A program made the translations under genes and the position numbers. Positions 15,427-23,050 of a stretch of 26,956 nt of DNA are shown here, piece after piece. Each line of letters starts with the position of its first letter. Position 1 is the stretch's first letter. The notes below the pieces were generated by a model. That model had not been told where the DNA came from, made no database searches, and saw nothing but the letters and a program-made list of their open reading frames with translations. The DNA is from a virus: positions 1 through 26,956 of IMG/VR virus record IMGVR_UViG_3300021964_000425; one strand, 5' to 3'.

Positions 15427-16263
15427 TTAAGCTACGGTTACTTCACCTTGGTTACCAACTATGTACCAACCTGTATCTGAATCCCAAATTGTTGTACACC
15501 CATCATATTGTGCTAAGGCAAATGTCGTACCTTGAGCGAATGTTGTAGGAGTCACGGTCATTGCACCTGCTCCCTTATTAATCCAAACTTTATATTCTCC
15601 TATTGTAGTTCCATCTGCTAAAGTAACTGCAAGTGCACTTCCCTTATTACCTATAATAAGAGATTTAGTTGCTGAAGCTGCGCCATTAGCAGTAATCTCC
15701 TGATGGTCAAATGCAGCTTTACTTACTTCAACTGAACCATTACCTTTAGCAATTAAATTTAAATTAATGTTTGTATCACCACCTGTAGCAGATAGTGATG
15801 GACCATTTGTTGTAGCAGCATTTGCAACTGTTATTTCGTTAACAGCTGAACCTGCTGCAGAAACTTTAAATAGTTCATTTGCATTTGTATCATTAATCGA
15901 TGTACCAATCTTAGGAGTGTTTAAAGTTCCACTGTTAATTGTTGGACTTGTTAATGTTTTATTTGTAAGTGTATCTGTAGTTGCTAAACCTACAAGAGTA
16001 TCACTTGCATTTGGCAAGTTAATCGTTCTATTTGCTGTAGGTGTAGTTGCTTTAAGTGATACAGTATAACTTGCACTATCAAACGTAAGTGCACTGCTAT
16101 CAAAACCCATAACGGTTGATAGATTATTTGCATCAGCTACACCAGCTCCTAGTTTAGAATATAATTCAGAAAAGTTCTGATTAATCTTTAAACCAGCTTG
16201 ACGAAGAGTATCACCGCTTCCGTCGTTTGCTGTTGTTCCTCGATTTAAATTTTGTCTTGCCAA
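15427..16263 (-). CDS. 278-aa small fibre-like structural protein, TTG start
   Basis: The N-terminus (RGTTANDGSGDTLRQAGLKI, then NQNFSELY) is a motif often found at the start of baseplate-attached proteins in T4-like marine phages. It is followed by TLTNKTLTSPTINSG, a widespread tail-fibre motif (about 98-112). The C-terminal 55 residues (YKVWINKGAGAMTV, CTTIWDSDTGWYIVGN) look like a small beta-structured cap domain. The start is TTG at 16261-16263: no in-frame ATG precedes the conserved N-terminus, and AGGA lies eight bases upstream. A perfect late promoter is 23 bases upstream, so this is the first gene of the gp8/giant/fibre unit. It may be a short wedge-associated fibre; no specific function can be assigned. 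Confidence 0.8.
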   Translation of the reverse strand: MARQNLNRGTTANDGSGDTLRQAGLKINQNFSELYSKLGAGVADANNLSTVMGFDSSALTFDSASYTVSLKATTPTANRTINLPNASDTLVGLATTDTLTNKTLTSPTINSGTLNTPKIGTSINDTNANELFKVSAAGSAVNEITVANAATTNGPSLSATGGDTNINLNLIAKGNGSVEVSKAAFDHQEITANGAASATKSLIIGNKGSALAVTLADGTTIGEYKVWINKGAGAMTVTPTTFAQGTTFALAQYDGCTTIWDSDTGWYIVGNQGEVTVA

Positions 16264-16270
16264 TTTAATT

Positions 16271-16274
16271 TCCT
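16271..16274 (-). promoter_or_regulatory. Ribosome binding site supporting the TTG start
   Basis: AGGA on the minus strand, eight bases before TTG at 16263. It supports this unusual start, since no ATG or GTG in frame fits the conserved N-terminus. Confidence 0.7.
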
Positions 16275-16286
16275 ATATTATGGTTT

Positions 16287-16294
16287 TATTTATA
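16287..16294 (-). promoter_or_regulatory. T4-type late promoter (TATAAATA)
   Basis: A perfect TATAAATA on the minus strand in the 40-base gap between the gp7-like gene and the 278-aa gene. It would drive the unit running through gp8, the giant protein and the fibre genes. Confidence 0.85.
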
Positions 16295-16303
16295 CACATT
16301 TTA

Positions 16304-17296
16304 CTAGTCAGCTGAGTCATCTCTCTGAATTATTTGCACTTGATAATCAGCAGAATCAGGATCCCACCAGAAATATCTTTCTTGGTCGATAGTTTCAAAT
16401 GTGTTAGATAATCCTACGCCACTTGAGTCAGCATCGTGATCTTCATCAAGTGTTGGTGCGTTAGATTCAACTTGCTCAATGAGTGTTGAGTACTGATCTG
16501 CAATCTGTTGTATTGTCATTGTGCTGTATAGAGATATAGTATCTCCAAGATTCAATCTATATTGATCATTCGCACTATCACCAAAGAATATTTCAGTTTG
16601 TTCACCAAGTCCAGCTGCAGCAGCAAATCCTTCTCCAACTACTGCGATTGGTTCATCTGGTGCAGGTATGACATCTGGCATATTATCAGCTTCTAAATTT
16701 GCCTCATTAACTAACTGCACTAATCCTTCAAGGTACATACCTGATGGATGCACAAATAATTTATAGATTGATTCCCAATCTGATACAGGTAAACCAATCT
16801 TAATCAGAATAGCAAAGATTTGATATAACTTATTGTTTGTTATTCTCTTATCTGAAGCTGCACCAATCTCTGATGCAGAATCATTAAGTTTAAATATCAA
16901 ATCTTTACCATACACGACATCTGGATCTTCATTATAGAACATACGAAAAAATTGCTCTATAGAAAATTTAGATCCCTTTGCTCGATATAAAGTACTTGCA
17001 AATTCAGATGCTGCTCTTGGATTACTAAATCCTTGAAAGTATGCTTGACCTAAAAGCAATTCATCTTCAATGTATTGAAGCAAATCAACATCAGTTGCAA
17101 TGATATCTTTCTTTTCGTGTAAGTGTCTTAGTAATTCTACAGGTGAATCAGAATCTAATTGCTGATAATACTTCTCAAGAAAAGTAACTAATGTAGGATA
17201 ATCTTCCTGGAAATGCTCAGGCAGAACAGACTTAACTTCATACTTCGATAAGTTAATTTCTCTTCTTTTCTTATCTACAAAAGATCTATGTGACAT
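16304..17296 (-). CDS. gp7: Short gp7-like baseplate wedge protein
   Basis: Residues about 24-195 resemble the C-terminal part of T4 gp7: an N-terminal helical pair (YPTLVTFLEKYYQQL), then LYRAKGSKFSIEQFFRMFYN with the 'Y-x-x-K-G-x-x-x-S' pattern, then SDWESIYKLFVHPSGMYLEG, which parallels T4's 'SRWKSDVIRFVHPVGFG'. In T4, gp7 is a wedge protein of more than 1000 residues that binds gp6, gp8, gp10 and gp53. Here only about 330 residues exist, and the acidic last 130 residues (rich in D, S, A and Q) do not look like gp7. The position directly after gp6 supports the call. The ATG lies seven bases after the gp6 stop, with AGG upstream. The alignment is from memory and should be tested by profile comparison. 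Confidence 0.75.
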   Translation of the reverse strand: MSHRSFVDKKRREINLSKYEVKSVLPEHFQEDYPTLVTFLEKYYQQLDSDSPVELLRHLHEKKDIIATDVDLLQYIEDELLLGQAYFQGFSNPRAASEFASTLYRAKGSKFSIEQFFRMFYNEDPDVVYGKDLIFKLNDSASEIGAASDKRITNNKLYQIFAILIKIGLPVSDWESIYKLFVHPSGMYLEGLVQLVNEANLEADNMPDVIPAPDEPIAVVGEGFAAAAGLGEQTEIFFGDSANDQYRLNLGDTISLYSTMTIQQIADQYSTLIEQVESNAPTLDEDHDADSSGVGLSNTFETIDQERYFWWDPDSADYQVQIIQRDDSAD

Positions 17297-17303
17297 GATT
17301 TAC

Positions 17304-19190
17304 CTAAGTTTGTGCTGTTGTTTCTACGACTCTTACAGCACTTCGTGATTCGTCATAACCAACAATATCATTTCTTGTTGGTGCAATAACCGATTGATTA
17401 GCAGGTACAGCTGCAATCTTCAAGTAAGTTCCAGTAATTGCAGATGGAGCAAATCCTTCAAGTCTAACTGTTCCAGCAGTGGTGTTATAACTACCAATGT
17501 TATCAACCACAACAGATTTATCAGATGCTTTTACAATTTCTAATACATTTGAATTTAATCTATTTCTTAATTCACAGAGTACTCCATTATATGTAAATTT
17601 AGTACTCGTTACAATATAATTTACATCATCTGGAGCTGCAATAGTTGTTGGATATGTAAGTGTATATGTTCTAGAAGTTGATAATAAAAGACTACCAACA
17701 ACAGTTGAATCAGCAGCCAATCCTGGTGTCGATACATTCAATCTTTGTTGCATTCGAATATCTGCTCTTGATGATAATACTGCAGTACTTACTGCGTCAA
17801 CGTCAGTTAACAAATTTGATCTTCTAAATGCTCTTTTAAATTTACCAGCATTTGTTGTAGTATTAAACAATAAAGTGTCTTCAAAGTAATCTATAATTGC
17901 TTGCCTTACATTTGTTCTTGTTGTGTTTTCTGATACAGTTGTAAGTTTAGGATTGAATTGAAAGAATACATCTGCTTCAACAAATGTAATAGCAGGATCT
18001 GCAAATTCTACATCAAATGATATAACACCTAAGTCTCGAACAAGTGTTCTAATACCATCTTCTGTCGCTGTCTTTTGTGCATCTGTTACGTCTGTATCAT
18101 ATAAAATAGAAACATAAGTTGAACCAAATTTAGGTTCTGTATTTTCTTCTCCACCCCATGCATTGATATCATCAATCAGAGTAGAATAGTTTCTCAAAAT
18201 AAGTGATGAGTAGTCAGTAGCTGTCACCATTCTGTTTTGTGATGCATACAAGAATGGTGCATTTTTTCTAACCGATTCTATTGATTCTTTTACTTTACCA
18301 CTTGTTGAGTTAGCAACAGTAGTAGCAGAAATAGTGTAATTTTCTGAACCAACACTTAATTGAGTAGATGGTGTAAATGTAGAAGCACCATTTGCATCTG
18401 GACCAGAAACTGATAAGTAATCAACAACAATTTGTTTACCTGCAGTCGGTGTAACACCTAAAGTATTACCATCACCAAATGTTAATTCAAAGTAACCATT
18501 TGGAGCTTCTTTTAAGATGTATACAGTCGAAGCTGAAGTTAATTCTTGAGCATCGGCTATATTTGTATAAGTTGTGTAAAGTGAAGATGATGGTGAATCA
18601 TATACTTTTACGATTGCAGTTGTAATATCCATATTTGCATCTGGTATAACATAAGTTAAATTTTCAGAATATGGACCTACAATAAAAGTCTTAGTTCTTT
18701 GTGCTCCTTCATATACCAATATTGAACTGCTTCCAGCTGCAGTTTGGAAATTATATGTTCCACTTGCATTTGTTGCTGATAACTCTTCTCTTGTTTGAAA
18801 GGTATAAGTTGTATCATCTATCGTAGCAGTAAGTTTGGTGTTAATTGGCATTGTTACGATATCTGGTCTTGTATCAGTTACAGGTATAGTGATACTTAAA
18901 TTAACTGTTCCACGAGATGCAATGCGTGAATCAGGTATGTAACCGATTGCTGTTGCTAAAGATACAATTGAACTTCTTAGTTGTGCTGTACCTAAGTATG
19001 ATTCATTTAAAGCAAAATTTGCTATAAGTGCATTATAGTGTGTATTATAAGCTAAAACATCGAGGATGTTTGATAAGCCCGATGCTTCAAAATCATAATC
19101 AGCAAACTCATCTTGTGCTGCTAAAAAAGTCTTTAGATTATTTTTAATTGAATTAAAATCTAAAGCTGTAGATTTAATTGTTGTTGCCAT
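17304..19190 (-). CDS. gp6: Baseplate wedge protein gp6
   Basis: This 628-aa protein is close in length to T4 gp6 (about 660) and starts with the family signature STALDFNSIKNNLKTFLAAQ, followed by SGLSNILDVLAYNTHYNALI and NESYLGTAQLRSSIVSLATA (about 8-87). Its middle and C-terminal parts contain baseplate_J-type sequence, such as GYFELTFGDGNTLGVTPTAG (about 232-251), ENRxVT-like QNRMVTATDYSSLI (318-331) and SFDVEFADPAITFVEADVFF (about 379-398). gp6 makes the ring that joins neighbouring wedges around the hub and is conserved in all contractile baseplates. The start is one base after the gp25 stop, as expected for a tightly coupled pair. Confidence 0.95.
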   Translation of the reverse strand: MATTIKSTALDFNSIKNNLKTFLAAQDEFADYDFEASGLSNILDVLAYNTHYNALIANFALNESYLGTAQLRSSIVSLATAIGYIPDSRIASRGTVNLSITIPVTDTRPDIVTMPINTKLTATIDDTTYTFQTREELSATNASGTYNFQTAAGSSSILVYEGAQRTKTFIVGPYSENLTYVIPDANMDITTAIVKVYDSPSSSLYTTYTNIADAQELTSASTVYILKEAPNGYFELTFGDGNTLGVTPTAGKQIVVDYLSVSGPDANGASTFTPSTQLSVGSENYTISATTVANSTSGKVKESIESVRKNAPFLYASQNRMVTATDYSSLILRNYSTLIDDINAWGGEENTEPKFGSTYVSILYDTDVTDAQKTATEDGIRTLVRDLGVISFDVEFADPAITFVEADVFFQFNPKLTTVSENTTRTNVRQAIIDYFEDTLLFNTTTNAGKFKRAFRRSNLLTDVDAVSTAVLSSRADIRMQQRLNVSTPGLAADSTVVGSLLLSTSRTYTLTYPTTIAAPDDVNYIVTSTKFTYNGVLCELRNRLNSNVLEIVKASDKSVVVDNIGSYNTTAGTVRLEGFAPSAITGTYLKIAAVPANQSVIAPTRNDIVGYDESRSAVRVVETTAQT

Positions 19191-19191
19191 A

Positions 19192-19629
19192 TTATCTTAA
19201 CCTCGATACTACGAATGAAAAATTAATTTGTTGTGTTGTATTTTTTACTTGTACAATTAAGTTAACTCGTATTTCATTATTATTTTCTAAAGGAAATACA
19301 CTTAATCCTAAAATCTCAGCACGAGGTTCAAATATCTCTATTGAAGTAATTATGTTTCTTCTTATTTCATTAGGAGTATCAGTACCAATGAGTTCAAATA
19401 AGTAAGACCTAATATTTGCACCAAATGCAGGTTGAAAAGGTCTCTCAAGTCTATTTGTTAATAAAAGACTACGAATAGCTTGCTTAACAGCAGCAGCATC
19501 TTCTTTTTTATAGACATCACCCGTTTGCTTTTTTGCAAACGTTAAATCTATATCTTTATACTTTCTAACTCGAGAAGTTAATATACTCGATGTTAAATTT
19601 TGATCTTCTGCTGATAATGCTCGTGCCAT
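19192..19629 (-). CDS. gp25: Baseplate wedge protein gp25
   Basis: This 145-aa protein belongs to the GPW_gp25 family, close to the 132 residues of T4 gp25. The family's conserved core is clear: VKQAIRSLLLTNRLERPFQP (49-68), then GANIRSYLFE, and the EPR motif in IFEPRAEILG (about 99-108). gp25 seats the sheath on the wedge and bundles with gp6 and gp53; despite an old lysozyme label it is structural. The ATG has no visible Shine-Dalgarno sequence, and a perfect late promoter ends only seven bases before it. The gp6 gene follows immediately. Confidence 0.95.
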   Translation of the reverse strand: MARALSAEDQNLTSSILTSRVRKYKDIDLTFAKKQTGDVYKKEDAAAVKQAIRSLLLTNRLERPFQPAFGANIRSYLFELIGTDTPNEIRRNIITSIEIFEPRAEILGLSVFPLENNNEIRVNLIVQVKNTTQQINFSFVVSRLR

Positions 19630-19636
19630 AATACAT

Positions 19637-19644
19637 TATTTATA
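19637..19644 (-). promoter_or_regulatory. T4-type late promoter (TATAAATA)
   Basis: A perfect TATAAATA on the minus strand in the 21-base gap before gp25. Seven bases separate it from the ATG (TATAAATAATGTATTATG), almost the same layout as at the 856-aa fibre gene. Confidence 0.85.
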
Positions 19645-19650
19645 ATACTA

Positions 19651-20178
19651 TTAAGAAAATTCTACTAATTCATTTGTTGCCTGAACATAGTTATTATACA
19701 AAGTTTCGATTTGTCCACTAAATGTTACGTCAAAAGACTCAGGCACAGATGGCATGTGTAATAAGATAGAAACACTTAAAGTGCCATCGGGATTAAAGTG
19801 ATCATACCACAATTGTATTTTTTCAAAGTTAATATAATCTTTCCAAAATTCTGCTACGTCAAAGGTTTGTGGTATATCAACCTTACCATCTTTACCAACA
19901 ACCTGATAACCGACAATTTGTCCATTCGTTTGTACATCAGTCGGTACTAATCGAATGGAGTTAAAATTTTTATTATCATGCACAATTCTCATTGCTTCAG
20001 CTTGCAAATATAAGTTTCTTGCTAACTGAAATTCACTTCCTTTATAATCTTGCATTGTACTTGGTGTTCCTGGTGCACCAATAAATTTGGCTACAGTAAT
20101 TCCAGGACCAAGTGGAGTAGAAGATTCTATTGCACTTCTAAAATTTGGATTGTATAATGGGTCAACTAATATAATCAT
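19651..20178 (-). CDS. 175-aa protein of the hub operon, unknown function
   Basis: I do not recognise a family. The chain looks like a folded soluble protein with no signal peptide or membrane segment. Visible parts are a Pro/Gly-rich N-terminus (STPLGPGITVAKFIGAPGTP), a helical stretch (FQLARNLYLQAEAMRIVHDN, about 50-69) and a beta-rich end (LSVSILLHMPSVPESFDVTF). The start overlaps the stop of the needle gene (TAATG), making it the seventh link of the coupled hub chain, and gp25 follows after a late promoter. Its position between hub/needle and wedge genes suggests a hub-associated structural or assembly factor, but this is only from context. Confidence 0.75.
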   Translation of the reverse strand: MIILVDPLYNPNFRSAIESSTPLGPGITVAKFIGAPGTPSTMQDYKGSEFQLARNLYLQAEAMRIVHDNKNFNSIRLVPTDVQTNGQIVGYQVVGKDGKVDIPQTFDVAEFWKDYINFEKIQLWYDHFNPDGTLSVSILLHMPSVPESFDVTFSGQIETLYNNYVQATNELVEFS

Positions 20179-21590
20179 TATTTTCTCTCAGCTGGTATAA
20201 ATCGTTTACTTCTATTTTCGATAGCGTTATTTCCAATTGCATCATAACCAAATCTAGAAGTTGGTTGTCTTCCAACAGATCTTTCAATCTTTTCATCTGC
20301 TGGCATTGCATCAGCATACTTAACATTAATTTTATTTTCTTTTACTAATTGATCTGCGAGTAAACCGCCACTTGAATTACTTCTTAGTAAGTGTCTGATC
20401 TCATGAATGTTTGGCTCATGATTTAATAAGTTCTGATATCGTGCTCTTGTCTGATTATCTTTAATTAGATTATTTGGATCGATACTTACATTTCTAACAC
20501 CATAGTTTGATGATGCAAGTAATCCTTGAACAATCGGTGTACTTCCTGTTTTATCAACTGCAGAAGGAGTAACAACATAAACTAAAGGTTTTTTCAATGG
20601 TGATTTTACAACAGCTGCTCCAGTTGGTGCAGCTCCAGCAGTCGTAGCATAACTAGCAAAAGGAGTTGATCCAGCTCTATTCGCAAATAATGCACTACTC
20701 GCTGTTCCAACAAGTGAACCAAAAAATGTTGTAGCTTTTCCAACACCAATTCCGGAATAAGTTCTACCTAAGTGATCGACTAAATCTCCACCAACTACAC
20801 CCGTATTACCAGTAACACTAATTGAATTACCTGTAAACATTGCAGTTGTTTTAGCTGCAATTGCATATGTTTGTCCAGATTGTCTAACTTTTCCATTACT
20901 ACTAAAGTCTACATCACCTTCAACATAATCTTTTCTTTCTCCTTTTACAAATACGTTATGATTGCCTAAAGAAGTAAGTGTGTTTGTTCCAACAACACTT
21001 TTAGATGATGCACCGTCAACACTAATTCTTTCATTACCGTGAACAGTAGTAACTCTATTTTCGTATATGTCTTCGTCTAAACCATTTTTTACTTTTACTG
21101 CCATGTTACCACCGACAGTTAAGTTATAATCTCCAGTTACTTCTACATCTAAGTTACCATTGTAAATAAGTTTTGCTGTACCTTCAACGATAACTGTATC
21201 ATCGCCTCCAACAACTTCAACACGATTTCTTTTTGAGCTGTGTACAGTACTACCGTCTGCTCTAAGTTCTACTCCAGAACCAGATTTATGTTTAATCAGT
21301 ATTCTTTCACCGCCTGGAGTATCATCAATCTCAATTACATGACCTGATGAGGTTTCTTGTACTTGATTGTGTGGATATTCTGATGCTCTTTGATCTGGTA
21401 AATCAATTGATACGTCTAATTCTCCACCACCCGTGTATAACTCATTTACTTTTGCACCACGAGCTGCAGCATTAATTGAAGTTCCAAAGAAATAATCTTT
21501 ACGAGGATATTCTCCAGTGGGATCGTTAAAGCCTTCTGTCTTTATTCCTTGCGATTGATTAATTTGATCTTTTTCTGCTTCTGTAGTCAT
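20178..21590 (-). CDS. gp5C-like beta-helix needle protein
   Basis: Residues about 82-240 are a run of short repeating beta-strands with Gly/Asn turns (GVELRADGSTVHSSKRNRVE, VEVTGDYNLTVGGNMAVKV, RVTTVHGNERISVDG), as in the T4 gp5 C-terminal triple beta-helix and VgrG spikes. The N-terminus (GEYPRKDYFFGTSINAAARG) and the segment at about 84-100 (HVIEIDDTPGGERILIKH) fit the entry into such a spike. The lysozyme and OB domains of T4 gp5 are absent; they are encoded separately upstream. Residues 250-470 form a Gly/Ala/Ser-rich segment followed by a polar tail of unknown fold. It probably forms the membrane-piercing needle under the hub. The ATG overlaps the amidase stop (ATGA). Confidence 0.82.
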   Translation of the reverse strand: MTTEAEKDQINQSQGIKTEGFNDPTGEYPRKDYFFGTSINAAARGAKVNELYTGGGELDVSIDLPDQRASEYPHNQVQETSSGHVIEIDDTPGGERILIKHKSGSGVELRADGSTVHSSKRNRVEVVGGDDTVIVEGTAKLIYNGNLDVEVTGDYNLTVGGNMAVKVKNGLDEDIYENRVTTVHGNERISVDGASSKSVVGTNTLTSLGNHNVFVKGERKDYVEGDVDFSSNGKVRQSGQTYAIAAKTTAMFTGNSISVTGNTGVVGGDLVDHLGRTYSGIGVGKATTFFGSLVGTASSALFANRAGSTPFASYATTAGAAPTGAAVVKSPLKKPLVYVVTPSAVDKTGSTPIVQGLLASSNYGVRNVSIDPNNLIKDNQTRARYQNLLNHEPNIHEIRHLLRSNSSGGLLADQLVKENKINVKYADAMPADEKIERSVGRQPTSRFGYDAIGNNAIENRSKRFIPAERK

Positions 21591-23050
21591 GGTAATACCG
21601 TTGAATTAATTTCTGCAGGTTCAAATGCTGTACCAACAGATGGATCCGCAAATAGAGACTTCTTATTGAAAACATCCTCAACGTAATCTCTTACGTCAAA
21701 TCCAGGATCAATAAATTCTGGATCTAAATCATTGTGACCAATAATTTGCCCTCCAGGAAATCTTAAATAAAAAGCTGCACATAATTTTTCAAACGTTGCA
21801 AATTGTGCTTGTGTTAGTGATTTAGAAGATAAGTATTTGTCAGGATTTTCTGTCTGTGTTGGACAATTATATCCACCAACAAAAGCAACACCTAAACTCT
21901 TTGTATTGTGATTTAATTTTGTTGTATGATTAGATGTCAAACCTGTAGGTCGACCTCTTTGTAGTGAACCATCTCTACGTATCACAAAATGATATTGTAT
22001 ACCATCTTCACCTAAGTCTATTGCTGTATTATGAATTTCTTCTGAACCTATATCTTGGTTTGAGAAATGTTTAGTCCAATGCACCACAACTCCAGTAATA
22101 GGTCTAAGTATAGCTGCTAAGTCTGCTCTTAACTCTTCAACTGTGTTAATGTAACTAAAAATAATTGTTCTCTTATTTGAAACTTGCCACTCAGCAACAT
22201 TTGATCCAATCTGAAATGGTGGATCAAATGCAGATTGACTTGTGTCAATCTCTAATGCATCTGTGATTGTAGAAATATTCGGATCAACTTTTTGTGATAC
22301 TCTTTGAACTAGACCAAGAGCTTTATTTCCGCCTAATACACTACTTACTCTGTTTTGAAAATTTTGTACGCTGTTTTGAATATTATTTACATTGTCTTTT
22401 AAACTCTGTACTGAATTAAGTACTGTTTGACCATCAGCTCCAGTTAATTCTGAAACCTGTTCTTGAACATTAAATTTTTCTGTACTAAATGTTCTAAACT
22501 GATTAATGATATCAATATCGCTATCTGTAGCATTAGATGGTATAAAATCAGAACTTACATACTGACCAATCTTATCTTTCGCTGCATTCTTTGCAGCATT
22601 AATGCCTTCAGTTACTCCTAAAGTAACAACTGACTGTAAACCTCCATCTGCTAAATCTGTGAGTGTACTAAAATCTGACATTACATTTAATAAGCTATCA
22701 GTTGTACTTGTTACAGCTTCAGTAGTTCCAACTGGAAATCCTGCTGAATCGTATTCTATTGTAATTTCTTTTGATTTAAGTACTATACTTGCAACACCAG
22801 ATATAGAACCTAAAGCATTACCTAATCCTGCAATATTTCCTGAAGCTAAAGCATTAATCGCTTCGGTTCCTCCAGTTTGTAAAGCCTGTAGTCCACCTTT
22901 TATTTCGTCTATTTTTCCAGTAAAAGTACTTAAGGTAGAATTGGTAAAATCAGAAATTCCTTGAGACACCAGATCTTTAACGTTTTGAAGCTGAGCTGCT
23001 TCTTGTATCTGCTTTTTAGTTTGTTCTACTTGTCTTATCTTAGCACCCAC
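21587..23050 (-). CDS. Tail-associated N-acetylmuramoyl-L-alanine amidase
   Basis: The C-terminal domain (about 315-460) is an Amidase_2/PGRP-type zinc amidase. VVVHWT gives zinc ligand H324, QYHFVI gives Y353, and GHNDLDPEFIDPG gives H439 and D448, with spacing near that of T7 lysozyme and AmpD. It would cut the bond between MurNAc and the stem peptide during tail penetration. Residues 1-300 are Ser/Ala/Asn/Val-rich with predicted coiled coils (LNSVQSLKDNVNNIQNSVQN, about 211-230), suiting a structural extension that holds the enzyme at the baseplate; no signal peptide is visible. The start is GTG in a TAGTG overlap with the OB-fold gene. Its place between gp5-like OB and needle genes indicates a virion-borne rather than an endolysin role. 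Confidence 0.88.
   Translation of the reverse strand: MGAKIRQVEQTKKQIQEAAQLQNVKDLVSQGISDFTNSTLSTFTGKIDEIKGGLQALQTGGTEAINALASGNIAGLGNALGSISGVASIVLKSKEITIEYDSAGFPVGTTEAVTSTTDSLLNVMSDFSTLTDLADGGLQSVVTLGVTEGINAAKNAAKDKIGQYVSSDFIPSNATDSDIDIINQFRTFSTEKFNVQEQVSELTGADGQTVLNSVQSLKDNVNNIQNSVQNFQNRVSSVLGGNKALGLVQRVSQKVDPNISTITDALEIDTSQSAFDPPFQIGSNVAEWQVSNKRTIIFSYINTVEELRADLAAILRPITGVVVHWTKHFSNQDIGSEEIHNTAIDLGEDGIQYHFVIRRDGSLQRGRPTGLTSNHTTKLNHNTKSLGVAFVGGYNCPTQTENPDKYLSSKSLTQAQFATFEKLCAAFYLRFPGGQIIGHNDLDPEFIDPGFDVRDYVEDVFNKKSLFADPSVGTAFEPAEINSTVLP

Noticed and set aside
19192-19629. gp25 as a lysozyme
   Set aside because: Older annotations call this family acidic lysozyme, but the GPW_gp25 core with the EPR motif is a structural wedge protein.
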